From the NCBI GenBank assembly GCA_003209655.1, contig QCPW01000001.1, positions 124,001-188,000 on the forward strand: a DNA stretch of 64,000 nt, written 5' to 3'. A program made the translations under genes and the position numbers. Under the pieces are notes generated by a model. That model was not told where the DNA came from and did no database searches. It saw only the letters and a list, made by a program, of their open reading frames with translations. Below, in pieces: positions 28,980-40,164 of the stretch. The first letter of the stretch is position 1; each line of letters opens with the position of its first letter. The stretch is from Prochlorococcus sp. AG-442-M23. Lineage in GTDB: Bacteria > Cyanobacteriota > Cyanobacteriia > PCC-6307 > Cyanobiaceae.

Positions 28980-31949
28980 TTATCCTGTATTTCTCATCCC
29001 TGCTGCGATTCCGTTAATTGTTAAAAGTGCTCCTCTTAATAATTCACTACGACTATAGGCTCTTTGAGATTCATTCCCATCATTTACAAACTCACTTATT
29101 GGAGGTTGTCTTGTTTGATCTCTCAATCTTCTTAAAAGTGAAACTTGCAAAAATCCCAAAGGAATTATCGTTTTGTTTCTCAAATTAACTGATGATCTCA
29201 AGTCTCTATCAGATTCTAAAAGTTTATTTTTACCTGTTATTTCAAGGACTAAAGATTTAGTAAGACTATATTCTTTAGAGATAACATCAAAAATCTCCTC
29301 AAAAGAATTTGAATGTTCTTTACTCCCCAGAGTATTAACATAATACTGCGCAACTTCTAAATCAACTTTAGATAAGGTCATTTCTACCTTTGATATGAGC
29401 ATTCTAAAAAAAGGCCATCTCTGGTGAAGTACTCTGAGTAATTCAATTTGTTCAGGATCTGATTTCAATTCAACTGATAACGCTGTACCAACTCCAAACC
29501 AACTTGGTAAAAGAAACCTACTCTGCGTCCATCCAAAAACCCAGGGGATTGCTCTTAAACTTGATAAATCCTTAGTACCTGTTTTTCTTCTTGCAGGTCT
29601 ACTAGATATTTGTAACTTACTAATTTCCTCTATTGGTGTTACCTCTTGAAAAAAAGTAAGCAAATTTGGATTCTCATGTACTAATTTTCTATATTGAATT
29701 CTCGAGGTCTCTGCCAACCTAGTCATCAAATCATTCCATTCAGGCATTGCATCAAGTCTATTATTTACTAAGCTATTCTGAATAACTGCTGTTGTAACGG
29801 TCTCTAAATTGTATAAAGCCAACTCAGGAAGACTATATTTGGAAGCTAAAACTTCTCCTTGTTCTGTAATTTTGATCCTACCTTTAAGTGTACCGCTTGG
29901 TTGAGCTAATATCGCCTGATAAGCAGGACCTCCTCCTCTGCCTACTGAACCTCCCCTACCGTGGAAAAGCCTTAAAAGTATATTATATTGACTTGATAGA
30001 TTTTGAAGAGCAATTTGAGCTCTGTGAATTTCCCAATTACTAGATAAGAATCCTGAATCTTTATTACTATCAGAATAACCTAACATTAACTCTTGAATCG
30101 GTTTAAAACTTTCTCCAACTTTTGGCAATAATAATCTATAAAAATCTAATTTAAATAATTGCTCCATTACTTCAGGAGCTCTTTGTAGATCCTCAACAGT
30201 TTCAAAAAGAGGGACAACTAGCAATTTCGATTTTTGAGAACCTTGATCAATAAGTCCCATCTCTTTTGCTAGAAGAATGACTTCAAGTAAATCAGATGCA
30301 CTATGACTCATAGAAATTATATATGAATGACAAATACGGCTACCAAATTCTTCTTGCAATCTTTTGACCATTTTAAACACTGAAAAAGTTTCTTCAGTAC
30401 TTTTAGTCCAGCTAATTTCAGTTGGAATTAAAGGCCTTTTAGTATTTAATTCATCTATGAGCCATTTTATTCTCTCTGGCTCAGACATTTGATCATATTG
30501 TTTAGACAAGTCAAGGTACTTAGTTAATTCTTGTATTGCGTCGCTATGCCTAGTACTCTCTTGACGTATGTCCAAACTTGCTAAAGAAAAACCAAAAATA
30601 TGTACCTGAGTTAATAATTTATCTACTGCCTCACAAGTTAAATCAGTACTATTAAGACTATTTTTAATTAATTCAAGATCATGAGTAAATTCATCAATAG
30701 AGTTGTAATGCAATTTTTCAATGAAATCTGAATTTTTAGTATCTGATTCCCTTTCTAAAGATAATTTCCAACCGCCTTCTGCTAATAAATTATTACGTTC
30801 TTGCGTTAATCTTAATTTTTCCAAAATATAACTCAGTTTCAGTCTATAAGGCTCAGATCTGTACCTTGTTGCCCTAGCTTCATAAATCTCAGGAAACTTA
30901 ACTCTATCTGTTTCTAGCGATTCCAAAAGAGATGAGCTAACTTGGCTCCATTGCATTGATACACTTAACTGATCTCTAAGATTTGAAGTCGCATTAATAT
31001 ATCTTTCTAACATTAATTTCCGTTGATAACAGGCAGTACGCCATGTAATTTCAGGAGTAACTGATGGATTCCCATCCCTATCAGAGCCCACCCAAGATCC
31101 AAAAGTACAGAACGATTCAATTGGCATCTGAACGTCTGGATAATTTTCACTAAGGGCTGATGAAATTCTCCCTCTCAACTGAGGCATAGCATTAAATAGA
31201 ACTTGTTGAAAATAATGCAAAGAATAATCTACTTCATCTATTACTGATGGTTTGAATTGATGCAACTCATCAGTTCTCCACCAAAGTCTTATCTCTTCTT
31301 TTAAGTTTATTTTGAGTGATTTAACATCCTCAGCTGTTAAAAATTTTTCAACTTGTATTTTTTTAAGCAAGTTAGCTACTCTAGTTTGCTTATGTCGAAT
31401 TGTATGTCTAACTATCTCTGTAGGATGTGCAGTAAAAACTAAGCGAATATCCATTTCTTGCAATAATTCCTCTAATTTACCTGGAGGAACATTCAATCTT
31501 CTAAGCCTATAAAATAATTCTTTAAATGTTACTGGAGCATTTTGCCGAGCTAAAGCGGGCGCAAATGGATCAAGATTATCATATGATTTTTGAACATTCT
31601 GATTAGTAAAGCTTTGAATATATCTGTCTTCCTCAACTCTTTGTTCCAAAATATTAACTAATTGGAAATATAATGAAAAAGCTCTAGCTGCAGAAATTGA
31701 TTCAGCTAAATCCATAGAATTAACAATATCAACTATTTCGTTTTTGAAATTATTCGAACTATCTTTCTCAACTTGGTTGGAATTACTTAATTCCTTCAGC
31801 TGAATCAAACGATTTGCTTGGTCATCTGGACATTCCTCCCTTAATACAGACTCCCACAAATCTTCTATCAATGCACGATTTTTATCCAAAGGATCATTAT
31901 TACTTATAAGATCCACATTATTATTTTTAAAATGTTTCATAGATTCCAT
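28980..31949 (-). CDS. ppc: phosphoenolpyruvate carboxylase
   Basis: PEP carboxylase makes oxaloacetate from PEP and bicarbonate to replenish the TCA intermediates. The 989-aa protein has the catalytic [16 protein letters not shown] block (about 169-184), [17 protein letters not shown] and the mobile loop [15 protein letters not shown], and ends with the conserved RNTG. Length and motifs are normal for cyanobacteria. It lies 37 bp after gshA. Confidence 0.98.
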   Translation of the reverse strand: MESMKHFKNNNVDLISNNDPLDKNRALIEDLWESVLREECPDDQANRLIQLKELSNSNQVEKDSSNNFKNEIVDIVNSMDLAESISAARAFSLYFQLVNILEQRVEEDRYIQSFTNQNVQKSYDNLDPFAPALARQNAPVTFKELFYRLRRLNVPPGKLEELLQEMDIRLVFTAHPTEIVRHTIRHKQTRVANLLKKIQVEKFLTAEDVKSLKINLKEEIRLWWRTDELHQFKPSVIDEVDYSLHYFQQVLFNAMPQLRGRISSALSENYPDVQMPIESFCTFGSWVGSDRDGNPSVTPEITWRTACYQRKLMLERYINATSNLRDQLSVSMQWSQVSSSLLESLETDRVKFPEIYEARATRYRSEPYRLKLSYILEKLRLTQERNNLLAEGGWKLSLERESDTKNSDFIEKLHYNSIDEFTHDLELIKNSLNSTDLTCEAVDKLLTQVHIFGFSLASLDIRQESTRHSDAIQELTKYLDLSKQYDQMSEPERIKWLIDELNTKRPLIPTEISWTKSTEETFSVFKMVKRLQEEFGSRICHSYIISMSHSASDLLEVILLAKEMGLIDQGSQKSKLLVVPLFETVEDLQRAPEVMEQLFKLDFYRLLLPKVGESFKPIQELMLGYSDSNKDSGFLSSNWEIHRAQIALQNLSSQYNILLRLFHGRGGSVGRGGGPAYQAILAQPSGTLKGRIKITEQGEVLASKYSLPELALYNLETVTTAVIQNSLVNNRLDAMPEWNDLMTRLAETSRIQYRKLVHENPNLLTFFQEVTPIEEISKLQISSRPARRKTGTKDLSSLRAIPWVFGWTQSRFLLPSWFGVGTALSVELKSDPEQIELLRVLHQRWPFFRMLISKVEMTLSKVDLEVAQYYVNTLGSKEHSNSFEEIFDVISKEYSLTKSLVLEITGKNKLLESDRDLRSSVNLRNKTIIPLGFLQVSLLRRLRDQTRQPPISEFVNDGNESQRAYSRSELLRGALLTINGIAAGMRNTG

Positions 31950-31986
31950 ATAGTTATTATGTCATAAGTAAATATATTGAGATTAA

Positions 31987-33120
31987 TTATTTGTTTAAAT
32001 TATTAAATTTTTTCTCTTCACTTCTAATCATGTCTTGGACAGCATTTCTCATAATATCCTCGATAGATAATCCATTTTTATATTGTTTTATCCATTTCAT
32101 AGATTGATTTCCCTCCTCAAGAACTGTATAAATAGGTTTCAAAAGATGATTCATGTTTAACTTTTCTGCAGTAGAAGATAAATCCGCTAATATTTTTTTT
32201 ATCCATTCTCTACAAATCACTTTCTTACCATCTCTCCAATGAAGTAATTCAGCATCTAAACTATTTTTTGCAGCTTCTATTTCATTTTGATCACATATTT
32301 TTATTAATTGATCCGCAGAAAACTTACTAATAATTAAGGGATCTAAATTCTCTAAATTTTCAAATAGATAAATGACTCTTAGTTCAAGAAAAGCTGTAAT
32401 TGCCAATAATAAATCAATATCAGAGACATAATCACAAATTCTTAATTCCAAACGGTCTAAAACTTGCGGCCTTTTCGGCCCATTTGGACGAATAGAAGAC
32501 CAAAAATGTCTTATATTTTGCATATTCCCATTCTGAATATTATACTCAATCCACTTTATATAACTATCATGGTTCTGAAAAAATGGCACTTTACTTGGTG
32601 TTTTAGGAAATTGGATCCATCTTTGTGAATGATTCTTGGTAAGTTTATTATTTAAAAAAGGAGAGCTTGCACTTATTGCTAGATATAGAGAAGCCTCACA
32701 CCTAACAAGTCGAATAGCGGCAAAAAGCTTATCTAAATTATCAATCCCTAAATTTATATGAACACTGGAAGTAGCAATTGATATGCCGTAGTTCTCTTCG
32801 ATAAATTGATGATAAACATTATTTTTATCAGAGCGTTGAAATTTATTTTCATGCTTGAAACATAATGTAGATGAAGGAATTATTGTTAATTCTCTTTTTT
32901 TTAACCATTGCCTTAAATTTATTCTAGGTTCTAATAAATTCTTAGAACTCACAATATAATCTTTTTCTGGAGTTGTAATATATTCAACATTTCTGTTATC
33001 CGGTTCTTTTACAAAATTCGAAAATGTTTTTTCTACATCGTCAGAGACTCCAACATGATTATTTTGAGAACCAGTAAAAAGTTCTACTTCAAAACCTTTA
33101 TATAAATTTTCACTATGCAT
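31987..33120 (-). CDS. gshA: glutamate--cysteine ligase, cyanobacterial type
   Basis: GshA catalyses the first step of glutathione synthesis. The 377-aa protein matches the cyanobacterial gshA family (plant-like relatives), with HINLGIDNLDKLFAAIRLVR (about 136-155), SASSPFLNN and RLELRICDYVSDIDLLLAIT. Its ATG begins immediately next to the trpE stop, so the two genes are likely co-transcribed. Confidence 0.9.
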   Translation of the reverse strand: MHSENLYKGFEVELFTGSQNNHVGVSDDVEKTFSNFVKEPDNRNVEYITTPEKDYIVSSKNLLEPRINLRQWLKKRELTIIPSSTLCFKHENKFQRSDKNNVYHQFIEENYGISIATSSVHINLGIDNLDKLFAAIRLVRCEASLYLAISASSPFLNNKLTKNHSQRWIQFPKTPSKVPFFQNHDSYIKWIEYNIQNGNMQNIRHFWSSIRPNGPKRPQVLDRLELRICDYVSDIDLLLAITAFLELRVIYLFENLENLDPLIISKFSADQLIKICDQNEIEAAKNSLDAELLHWRDGKKVICREWIKKILADLSSTAEKLNMNHLLKPIYTVLEEGNQSMKWIKQYKNGLSIEDIMRNAVQDMIRSEEKKFNNLNK

Positions 33121-34641
33121 TTAATTATCCAAACAAGCCAATGCCATCAATATTCCTTTTGCTTTATTGATAGTTTCTTGATATTCATTTTCAGGAGATG
33201 AATCTGCGACTATGCCAGCCCCAGCCTGAACAGAGACGGTATATTCGCCATGATTTGATGGCTGAACAATCATAGTTCGTATTGTTATAGCAGTATTTAA
33301 TGCGCCATTTATATCTATGGAACCATAAACTCCAGCATACGGTCCTCTAGCATCTTTTTCAAAATTATTAATTAGTTGCATAGCTCTTATTTTTGGTGCC
33401 CCAGTTACTGTACCAGCAGGGAAACAGGCTTTAAGTAAATCCCATACTCCAGTATTACTTTTTAAAATCCCTTCAACCTCACTAACTATATGCATTACGT
33501 GAGAATATTTTTCAATTATCATCAAATCCTTAACCTCTACTGTGCCTGTTTCACATACTCTTCCTAAATCATTTCTCCCAAGATCAATAAGCATTACATG
33601 TTCTGATATCTCTTTAGGATCTTTTAACAAATCTTTCTCATATTTCAAATCTTGTTGAGCATCTTTACCTCTTGGCCTAGTTCCAGCTATCGGTCTTAAA
33701 CTCGCAACAATTTGATTATTTTTATTTTTTTCTGCCTTAACCATTACTTCAGGACTAGAGCCTATTAGATACCATGATCCAAAATTAAAGAATGCCATAT
33801 AAGGTGAAGGATTAACTATCCTTAAACTCCTATATAAATTAAAGGGATCACTTTTAACTTTCGATTTAAATTTTTGGCTAATAACGATTTGAAAGATATC
33901 ACCTTTTTTTATATATTCTTTTGCAGAAACAACAGCATCTTCAAACTCTTTTTTATTCCAATTACTTGAAAAATCAATATTCAAATCTGTTTTATCATTC
34001 CAATTAAGTACCTCTTTTTCTACAATTGGAGTTCTCATTAAATCTTTAATTTTTTTAATTTTGGCTATAGCATTTTGAAAAATTACTTCAATATTAGATT
34101 CTTCTGTACTGGAGGTGTCTGCATATACAACTACAGTTATACATCTCTTCATTTGATCAAATATTACTAATTGATCAAAAAACATCCAAGAACCATAGGG
34201 TATCTCATTCTCTTTTAGACAATTAATTGGAACATTGGGTTCAATGCGATTAATTAATTCATAACCCCAAGAACCATATAATTGACCAAGATAAGGTAAA
34301 TTATCGAGACTACATGACTTATAGCACTCTGTCCAAGTTCTTAATAAATTAAAAGGATCTCCTTTATGAATTTCACTTTTTCCATTACTCCAAGTCTTAA
34401 TAGTTTCTTCTCCATGACAAACTGCTTCCCATAGAGGATCAGTAGCAACAATACTCCATCTCCCTAAGTTTTCTCCACCTTCAACAGATTCAAGAAAGAC
34501 GCCATGTGAATCTTTTTTTGATACTTTTAGCCATGTTGAAAGAGGAGTTTCTAAATCTGCAGGCCATGTTTTTAGGACAGGTATGAAATTTTTACCTTCT
34601 TTATATGCATTAATAAAACTATCTTTTTGGGAACTGATCAT
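33121..34641 (-). CDS. trpE: anthranilate synthase component I
   Basis: TrpE converts chorismate to anthranilate using ammonia from TrpG, starting tryptophan synthesis. The 506-aa protein has the chorismate-binding C-terminal domain with IVASLRPIAGTRPRGKDAQQ, HVMLIDLGRNDLGRVCETG and CFPAGTVTGAPKIRAMQLI, and the TrpE-type N-terminal domain. No fused TrpG and no leader-peptide attenuator is apparent. gshA follows without a gap. Confidence 0.95.
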   Translation of the reverse strand: MISSQKDSFINAYKEGKNFIPVLKTWPADLETPLSTWLKVSKKDSHGVFLESVEGGENLGRWSIVATDPLWEAVCHGEETIKTWSNGKSEIHKGDPFNLLRTWTECYKSCSLDNLPYLGQLYGSWGYELINRIEPNVPINCLKENEIPYGSWMFFDQLVIFDQMKRCITVVVYADTSSTEESNIEVIFQNAIAKIKKIKDLMRTPIVEKEVLNWNDKTDLNIDFSSNWNKKEFEDAVVSAKEYIKKGDIFQIVISQKFKSKVKSDPFNLYRSLRIVNPSPYMAFFNFGSWYLIGSSPEVMVKAEKNKNNQIVASLRPIAGTRPRGKDAQQDLKYEKDLLKDPKEISEHVMLIDLGRNDLGRVCETGTVEVKDLMIIEKYSHVMHIVSEVEGILKSNTGVWDLLKACFPAGTVTGAPKIRAMQLINNFEKDARGPYAGVYGSIDINGALNTAITIRTMIVQPSNHGEYTVSVQAGAGIVADSSPENEYQETINKAKGILMALACLDN

Positions 34642-34700
34642 ACTAGTAATTTCAGTTCAAATTATAATTATATTTATCTTTTATATCAACTTTAGAAATT

Positions 34701-35123
34701 TTATTCAAAAGTTTCTTTGGTTGTAAATTTTAAACCTGCAGGATTAGGATTCTCTCCAATTCTTCTTGGATTATGCCCAACTTTTTCTCTACCCTCATTA
34801 ACTTTTTCAGGGAATACACCATCTTTAGGATGTAAGTATTCAATATCTCCGCCAGGGAAAATTCTATAAATTTTAAAATTTTCAATCCTAGGTTTAAACC
34901 CTCTCAACTGGGTACCCAGGGCAAGACATTGTTCCTTTCTAGCAAAGTACAATAAATTATCTCCCTCGTTCATAACGGCAGCTCCACCAGTTGGCATTTC
35001 AAAGGCTTGCTCCTTGGAGCTGTTCCATGAAATGGCATATTTTTCTTCAGTTTCCGCAGAGTTTAATAACCCGCCAGTACTGCCTATATACTTTGGAAAT
35101 TGACCAACTAAAGTTTCAGTCAT
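34701..35123 (-). CDS. psaD: photosystem I subunit II PsaD
   Basis: PsaD is the stromal (cytoplasmic-side) photosystem I subunit that docks ferredoxin and stabilises PsaC. The 140-aa product begins [20 protein letters not shown] and has [20 protein letters not shown] and [20 protein letters not shown], followed by [20 protein letters not shown]. It lies alone between the kinase gene (111 bp upstream) and trpE (59 bp downstream). Confidence 0.98.
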   Translation of the reverse strand: MTETLVGQFPKYIGSTGGLLNSAETEEKYAISWNSSKEQAFEMPTGGAAVMNEGDNLLYFARKEQCLALGTQLRGFKPRIENFKIYRIFPGGDIEYLHPKDGVFPEKVNEGREKVGHNPRRIGENPNPAGLKFTTKETFE

Positions 35124-35234
35124 CCTAATTTTTAAAATATTTATAATAAGAAACTAGCATTCATGTTTTACAAATTTATTAAATATTAAAAAAGTTTCTA
35201 CATTATTTAATAAATTTACAAAAGAAATTATGAC

Positions 35235-36605
35235 TTAAATATAATTTCTATCTGAAATAGGAAAAAACACTGTTAGTCCAGTATCCTTTCTCTTAGTGAC
35301 ATGGCCTCCTAAACTAGCTAACAATTTTTGAGTTGCAATCTGACTTAATTGTAAACTTCCTGTTTGAGGATTCCAATTTAGTACTGGCCCGATATCTGAA
35401 CCATTTTCTTTATTAGATATTTCTTTTTTACCTTTCTCAAATTTTTGTACCTTTAGTTGTAGTTTTAATTTTTGTCCTGCAGGTCGTAATTCTAATATTA
35501 AACTACTTCCTTCTCTTAATCCTCTAGTATTTTTATCAATTAATCCTCTTAACATCAATTCTAGTTTTTCAGAATCACTCAATATTTCTGGAAGTTGTTT
35601 AGGTATATCAATCTTTAATGTAATTCCGCGTCGTTTTAATTGTTTACTCCAAACAGGATATAAATCATATAAAATTTCTCCTAAATTTATTCTCGCAAGT
35701 TGATTCGAGGGAGATTTATCATTACTTACAAGTTCTGCTGCATTGAAAATAAGACCAAATCTATCAATTTGCTCATTACACTCATTATCAATCTGAATTA
35801 AACGATTTCTCATTGATTCGTCCATATGATATTTCCTTAGAGTCGAACTTATTAGAGTCCTTATAGTTGCTAAAGGAGTTCTTACTTCATGAGAAATTGC
35901 TTGTAATAACTTTGCCTCCGTTAATTGATCATTTTTATCAGCGTTTTGAATGGCATTCTGAACACTTAATTTAGGAATTAAGTTTGCCAATTCAGTTGAT
36001 AAACTAGGCCAAAAATTATTTCCAAATTCATCATTTATATTGAGATCTCCTAAATTTCTCATTGCTTTACGAAAATTAAGTGCTTCCTCATAATTTTCTT
36101 GATTCAATTTTGCATCAATTAATTCAATCGCAATTTTTAAGCTCTTTTCATCGCATCTCATCAATAAAGTTCTCTTGTCTTTATCTCCTGCAATTGTTAA
36201 CAAACATTGAAAATTTGTAGTAATGATTATTAAAAAAGGTTCATAACCATCTTTAGCATTTAAATTTAAAACTTTATAATTCCGTAAAAAATTACTATCT
36301 TCTTTAATTTTGATAGAATCATCTGCAGGCAAGAAACCTGCATTATCACTATGAAAATATGGGAATCCCTCTGGAGACCATAACCAACCTTTCATTTTAT
36401 TTAGATATTTTTTATCTGTAAGTGCTGGCAAAGGAGAGGCCACCCATAGTCCTCCCTCATTAGAGATATTAGAAAGGAACTCTTTTTGAACAACCTCTAA
36501 AGAGGCCCACCACATTCTCCTTGAAGTTTCATCATCAACATATTGAGTATTTAATCCTTGCAGAAGTAAATCTTGAATTTTTTTTATAGTTATTAGAGAT
36601 TTCAT
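35235..36605 (-). CDS. histidine-kinase-like protein with degenerate ATPase domain
   Basis: The 456-aa protein has an N-terminal sensory-like region of about 220 residues, not membrane-spanning, and a clear H-box LQAISHEVRTPLATIRTLIS with phospho-acceptor H239. The ATP-binding half is poorly conserved. The N-box region reads KLELMLRGLIDKNTRGLREG and no DxGxG box is visible before GSLQLSQIATQKLLASLGGH. It overlaps rodA by 4 bp, so it is cotranscribed with mrp-rodA. It could be a kinase with a divergent domain or a non-catalytic phosphotransfer protein. Confidence 0.75.
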   Translation of the reverse strand: MKSLITIKKIQDLLLQGLNTQYVDDETSRRMWWASLEVVQKEFLSNISNEGGLWVASPLPALTDKKYLNKMKGWLWSPEGFPYFHSDNAGFLPADDSIKIKEDSNFLRNYKVLNLNAKDGYEPFLIIITTNFQCLLTIAGDKDKRTLLMRCDEKSLKIAIELIDAKLNQENYEEALNFRKAMRNLGDLNINDEFGNNFWPSLSTELANLIPKLSVQNAIQNADKNDQLTEAKLLQAISHEVRTPLATIRTLISSTLRKYHMDESMRNRLIQIDNECNEQIDRFGLIFNAAELVSNDKSPSNQLARINLGEILYDLYPVWSKQLKRRGITLKIDIPKQLPEILSDSEKLELMLRGLIDKNTRGLREGSSLILELRPAGQKLKLQLKVQKFEKGKKEISNKENGSDIGPVLNWNPQTGSLQLSQIATQKLLASLGGHVTKRKDTGLTVFFPISDRNYI

Positions 36606-37873
36606 TGATTTCTTAATGATCTAGAGCGATTTAATGTGGATAATGCCAGACCAATGCATACAAAATTAACCAATAAAGAAGTCCTTCCATAACTCATAAA
36701 AGGTAGTGGGATACCTGTCACTGGACCTAATCCAATAGTCATGAATAAATTAATAATAATCTGAAATAAGAATATTGAAGCTATTCCAATAACTATCAAT
36801 GACTCTAAATTAGTTCTGGCATTTTTTGATACTTTTATGAGTTTAGTAATCAAAATAAAAAACATAAAGAGAACAAGAATACATCCAAAGAAACCTAATT
36901 CCTCCCCTAAAGCACTAAATATGAAATCGGTATGTTGTTCTGGTATAAATTGTAAATTTGTAAGTTTCCCATTTAATAAACCAGTACCAAAAAGGCCCCC
37001 AGAACCAATTGCTATTTTACTTTGCAGTAAATGATATCCTCCACCTAAAGGATCCCTACTAGGATCTAAAAACAAAATTAATCTATCTTTTTGATAATCT
37101 TTTAAACCAAAGTCCCACAAAATAGGTGTCAACTTAATAACCAATAAATGAAGAGATAATGTCAAAAGAATGAAGATTATTTTTTTTGGGGAGGCTCTAA
37201 AAGATAAGTAACCCATAAAAGGAATCCAAAAAAAAAGCAATTTTGGCGACACCAAATATATTATTGCTGTAAAGAGACAAAAGGCTAAAATGAGTATCCA
37301 TTCGATAGGCATTTGGGACCAATAAAGCATTACAAAAGTCAACACTATTAAAACTAAAGAAGTTCCTAAGTCAGGTTGGAAAAATATCAATAACCATGGA
37401 ACTGTTACTATTAAAAAAGGAAATAGTAGATCTTTTATTGAAGAAATAGATTTTCTTTCTAGCACTAACGCAAGAGTTAAAATCGTACTCAATTTAGCTA
37501 CTTCTGAAGGTTGAAAAGAAAAAATACCTAAGCTCAGCCATCTTTGAGCTCCATAAATTGATATCCCAAAAAAATAGATTAACAGTAATGAAATTAAAGA
37601 ACAAAAATAAAACGGAACAACATATTTTCTAATTCTTTCTATAGGTATATAAGAAATTAGAATCGCTAAACAATAACCAAATAACCCTGTAAAAAGATGA
37701 TTTAAGAAATCTAATTGTGAAAATTCTCTTTGTACACTTTTTATTAAAATACTTGAAATGACAACTAATACTAAAGGTATTACTAGTAAGGGTGAAAAAA
37801 TAATTTGTCGGTTAATATTATCTTTCTTTTGAAAAAATCTCTTTTTCTTTAGTAGAGAAATTCCGTGAATCAT
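36602..37873 (-). CDS. rodA: rod-shape peptidoglycan polymerase RodA
   Basis: RodA is a SEDS-family glycan polymerase acting in cell elongation. The 423-aa protein has about ten transmembrane segments. Family motifs include the QRWLSLGIFSFQPSEVAKLS segment, KIAIGSGGLFGTGLLNGKLT with QFIPEQHTDFIFSALGEELG, and the C-terminal TGIPLPFMSYGRTSL. It sits 6 bp after mrp and overlaps the histidine-kinase-like gene by 4 bp. Confidence 0.94.
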   Translation of the reverse strand: MIHGISLLKKKRFFQKKDNINRQIIFSPLLVIPLVLVVISSILIKSVQREFSQLDFLNHLFTGLFGYCLAILISYIPIERIRKYVVPFYFCSLISLLLIYFFGISIYGAQRWLSLGIFSFQPSEVAKLSTILTLALVLERKSISSIKDLLFPFLIVTVPWLLIFFQPDLGTSLVLIVLTFVMLYWSQMPIEWILILAFCLFTAIIYLVSPKLLFFWIPFMGYLSFRASPKKIIFILLTLSLHLLVIKLTPILWDFGLKDYQKDRLILFLDPSRDPLGGGYHLLQSKIAIGSGGLFGTGLLNGKLTNLQFIPEQHTDFIFSALGEELGFFGCILVLFMFFILITKLIKVSKNARTNLESLIVIGIASIFLFQIIINLFMTIGLGPVTGIPLPFMSYGRTSLLVNFVCIGLALSTLNRSRSLRNQ

Positions 37874-37879
37874 ATATTC

Positions 37880-38947
37880 CTAATTAATAAACATTTTTCT
37901 TATTATTTGAGCTAATTCTGTAAATCTAATAGAACTTTCTTTGTCTGGTTGACTAACTGAAATTGGAATACCTTTATTACTCTCATTAACAAGTGAAATC
38001 TCAATAGGAATTTGAGCAAGTAATGGTAAATCATTTTCTTTAGCTAAGATTTTTCCACCACCTTTACCAAAAATTTCATATTTTTTATCAGGCATATCAG
38101 GTGGAATAAATACAGACATGTTTTCTACGACACCCAATAATGGAACTCCAAGTTGCTTAAACATTGCTAAACCTCTTCTTGCATCTTGCAAAGATACTTG
38201 TTGAGGTGTTGTTACAACAATCGCACCAGAAATAGGTACAGATTGAGATAAAGATATCTGAGCATCTCCTGTACCTGGAGGTAAATCAATAACCAAGAAA
38301 TCAAGATAATTCCATTCAACTTGATAAAGAAATTGCTTAATTATGCTATTCAGCATTGGTCCCCGCCAAATAACAGGTTGTCCTTCTTCTATCAAAAACC
38401 CCATTGAGACCAATGAGATACCGAACTTTTTAATTGGTATTAATCTTTGATCATTACCGCTACCATCTGTAACTTTTGGATTTTCTTCCGTAACTCCTAG
38501 CAGTGAAGGAGTATTTGGCCCATATATATCAGCATCTAATAAACCAGTTTTTAATCCTAATTTAGCTAATGAGCATGCAATATTAACGGCAATAGTACTT
38601 TTCCCTACGCCTCCTTTACCACTACTTACAGCAATAATGTGTTTTATTCCTTTTATGTTCTTTAACTCCTGGAAATTATTTTCACCTTTCTCATTTGATT
38701 GAGACACGTTATGGTCTATTTCAATTTGTACATCGTTAATATCCTCGAATTTAAGAAGTTTATTTCTAACTTCTTGTACTATTCTATCTCTTTGAGAATT
38801 GGCAAATGAAGGTAATGAGAGAGTAATTATTACTCTTGGTAGAATTACTCTAACATTTTTAATCCAAGCCAACTCGATAAGATTTTTCTTCGATCCAGAA
38901 TCTAGAATCTTTGATAAAACATTTTTCGCATCTTCGACTGTAGTCAT
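37880..38947 (-). CDS. mrp: Mrp/NBP35-family P-loop ATPase (Fe-S carrier)
   Basis: Mrp/ApbC proteins act as ATP-dependent Fe-S cluster carriers. The 355-aa protein has an N-terminal DUF59/MIP18-like domain and the deviant Walker A IAVSSGKGGVGKSTIAVN (about 105-122), then LLDADIYGPNTPSLLG and DFLVIDLPPGTGDAQISLSQ. The CxxC usual near the C-terminus of many Mrp proteins is not seen. It is the first gene of the mrp-rodA-kinase operon. Confidence 0.92.
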   Translation of the reverse strand: MTTVEDAKNVLSKILDSGSKKNLIELAWIKNVRVILPRVIITLSLPSFANSQRDRIVQEVRNKLLKFEDINDVQIEIDHNVSQSNEKGENNFQELKNIKGIKHIIAVSSGKGGVGKSTIAVNIACSLAKLGLKTGLLDADIYGPNTPSLLGVTEENPKVTDGSGNDQRLIPIKKFGISLVSMGFLIEEGQPVIWRGPMLNSIIKQFLYQVEWNYLDFLVIDLPPGTGDAQISLSQSVPISGAIVVTTPQQVSLQDARRGLAMFKQLGVPLLGVVENMSVFIPPDMPDKKYEIFGKGGGKILAKENDLPLLAQIPIEISLVNESNKGIPISVSQPDKESSIRFTELAQIIRKMFIN

Positions 38948-39105
38948 TAAAATTTTTAATTTTTTTGTAGGTTATTCGACACGTCAAAAGATTAAGAACT
39001 ATGTCGAACTATCAAATAATAAGAAATTCCTACCCCTTTAAGGAAATTATAAAGGGAAACTACTAATTAACCAAAAATTTAGTATTTCAATATCAAGTCA
39101 AATAA

Positions 39106-40134
39106 ATGTTTAAAGAACCGCCAAAAAATTCAAGAGAAAAAACTAAAAATCTCTTATTAAACTTACAAGATAATATTTGCAGAGGACTCGAAAATGTTGA
39201 TGGGAAAGCAAAATTTGCTGAAGAATCTTGGCTTAGAGAAGAAGGTGGAGGGGGAAGATCAAGAGTTTTAAAAAATGGCTCAGTTTTTGAGCAGGCTGGA
39301 GTCAATTTTTCAGAGGTTTACGGTAAAGAACTTCCTCAGTCAATTATTTCACAAAGACCCGAAGCAAAAGGGCACGAATGGTTTGCCACAGGCACATCTA
39401 TGGTCTTGCATCCTAAAAATCCCTTTATACCTACAGTTCATCTTAATTATCGTTATTTCGAAGCAGGTCCAGTTTGGTGGTTTGGTGGAGGGGCAGATTT
39501 AACACCATATTACCCTTATTTAACTGATGTAAGGAATTTTCATAAAGAACATAGTATTGCCTGTGAAAAAGTACATAAAAGTATTCACAAGATATTCAAA
39601 CCTTGGTGTGATGAATATTTCTTTTTAAAACACAGAAATGAATCTAGAGGTATTGGAGGGATCTTTTATGACTATCAGGATGGTACTGGAAGCATTTATA
39701 AGGGTAATAAAAAAGATGGTGAAGCCTATAAAGAGTCTAATAAGATTGGAGAAATAAGTTTAGATTGGAATGATCTTTTTTCATTAGCAGAAAATTGTGG
39801 AGAAGCTTTTCTGAAGTCATATCAACCAATCATTGAAAAAAGAGTTACCCAAAATTACACAAAAGAAGAGAGGGAATTCCAACTCTACAGAAGAGGAAGA
39901 TACGTTGAATTTAATTTAGTTTGGGACAGAGGAACAATTTTTGGATTACAAACAAATGGTAGAACTGAATCTATACTAATGTCATTACCACCCTTAGCTA
40001 GATGGGAATATGGGTACAAAGCAAAAACAGGTTCGAGAGAAGACTGGCTAACTAAAATTTTTACAAAACCTCAAGACTGGCAAAATGACAAAAATTTAGA
40101 AGAATTTTGTTTAAAAAATAATATTTTTGATTAA
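39106..40134 (+). CDS. hemF: oxygen-dependent coproporphyrinogen III oxidase
   Basis: HemF converts coproporphyrinogen III to protoporphyrinogen IX, feeding heme and chlorophyll synthesis. The 342-aa protein has [20 protein letters not shown] (about 92-111), [15 protein letters not shown] and [10 protein letters not shown], and ends with the [20 protein letters not shown] block. Length and motifs are typical. It is divergent from mrp. Confidence 0.97.
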   Translation: MFKEPPKNSREKTKNLLLNLQDNICRGLENVDGKAKFAEESWLREEGGGGRSRVLKNGSVFEQAGVNFSEVYGKELPQSIISQRPEAKGHEWFATGTSMVLHPKNPFIPTVHLNYRYFEAGPVWWFGGGADLTPYYPYLTDVRNFHKEHSIACEKVHKSIHKIFKPWCDEYFFLKHRNESRGIGGIFYDYQDGTGSIYKGNKKDGEAYKESNKIGEISLDWNDLFSLAENCGEAFLKSYQPIIEKRVTQNYTKEEREFQLYRRGRYVEFNLVWDRGTIFGLQTNGRTESILMSLPPLARWEYGYKAKTGSREDWLTKIFTKPQDWQNDKNLEEFCLKNNIFD

Positions 40135-40164
40135 ATAACCTTAAGCTTTTTACAAAAAATTTAA

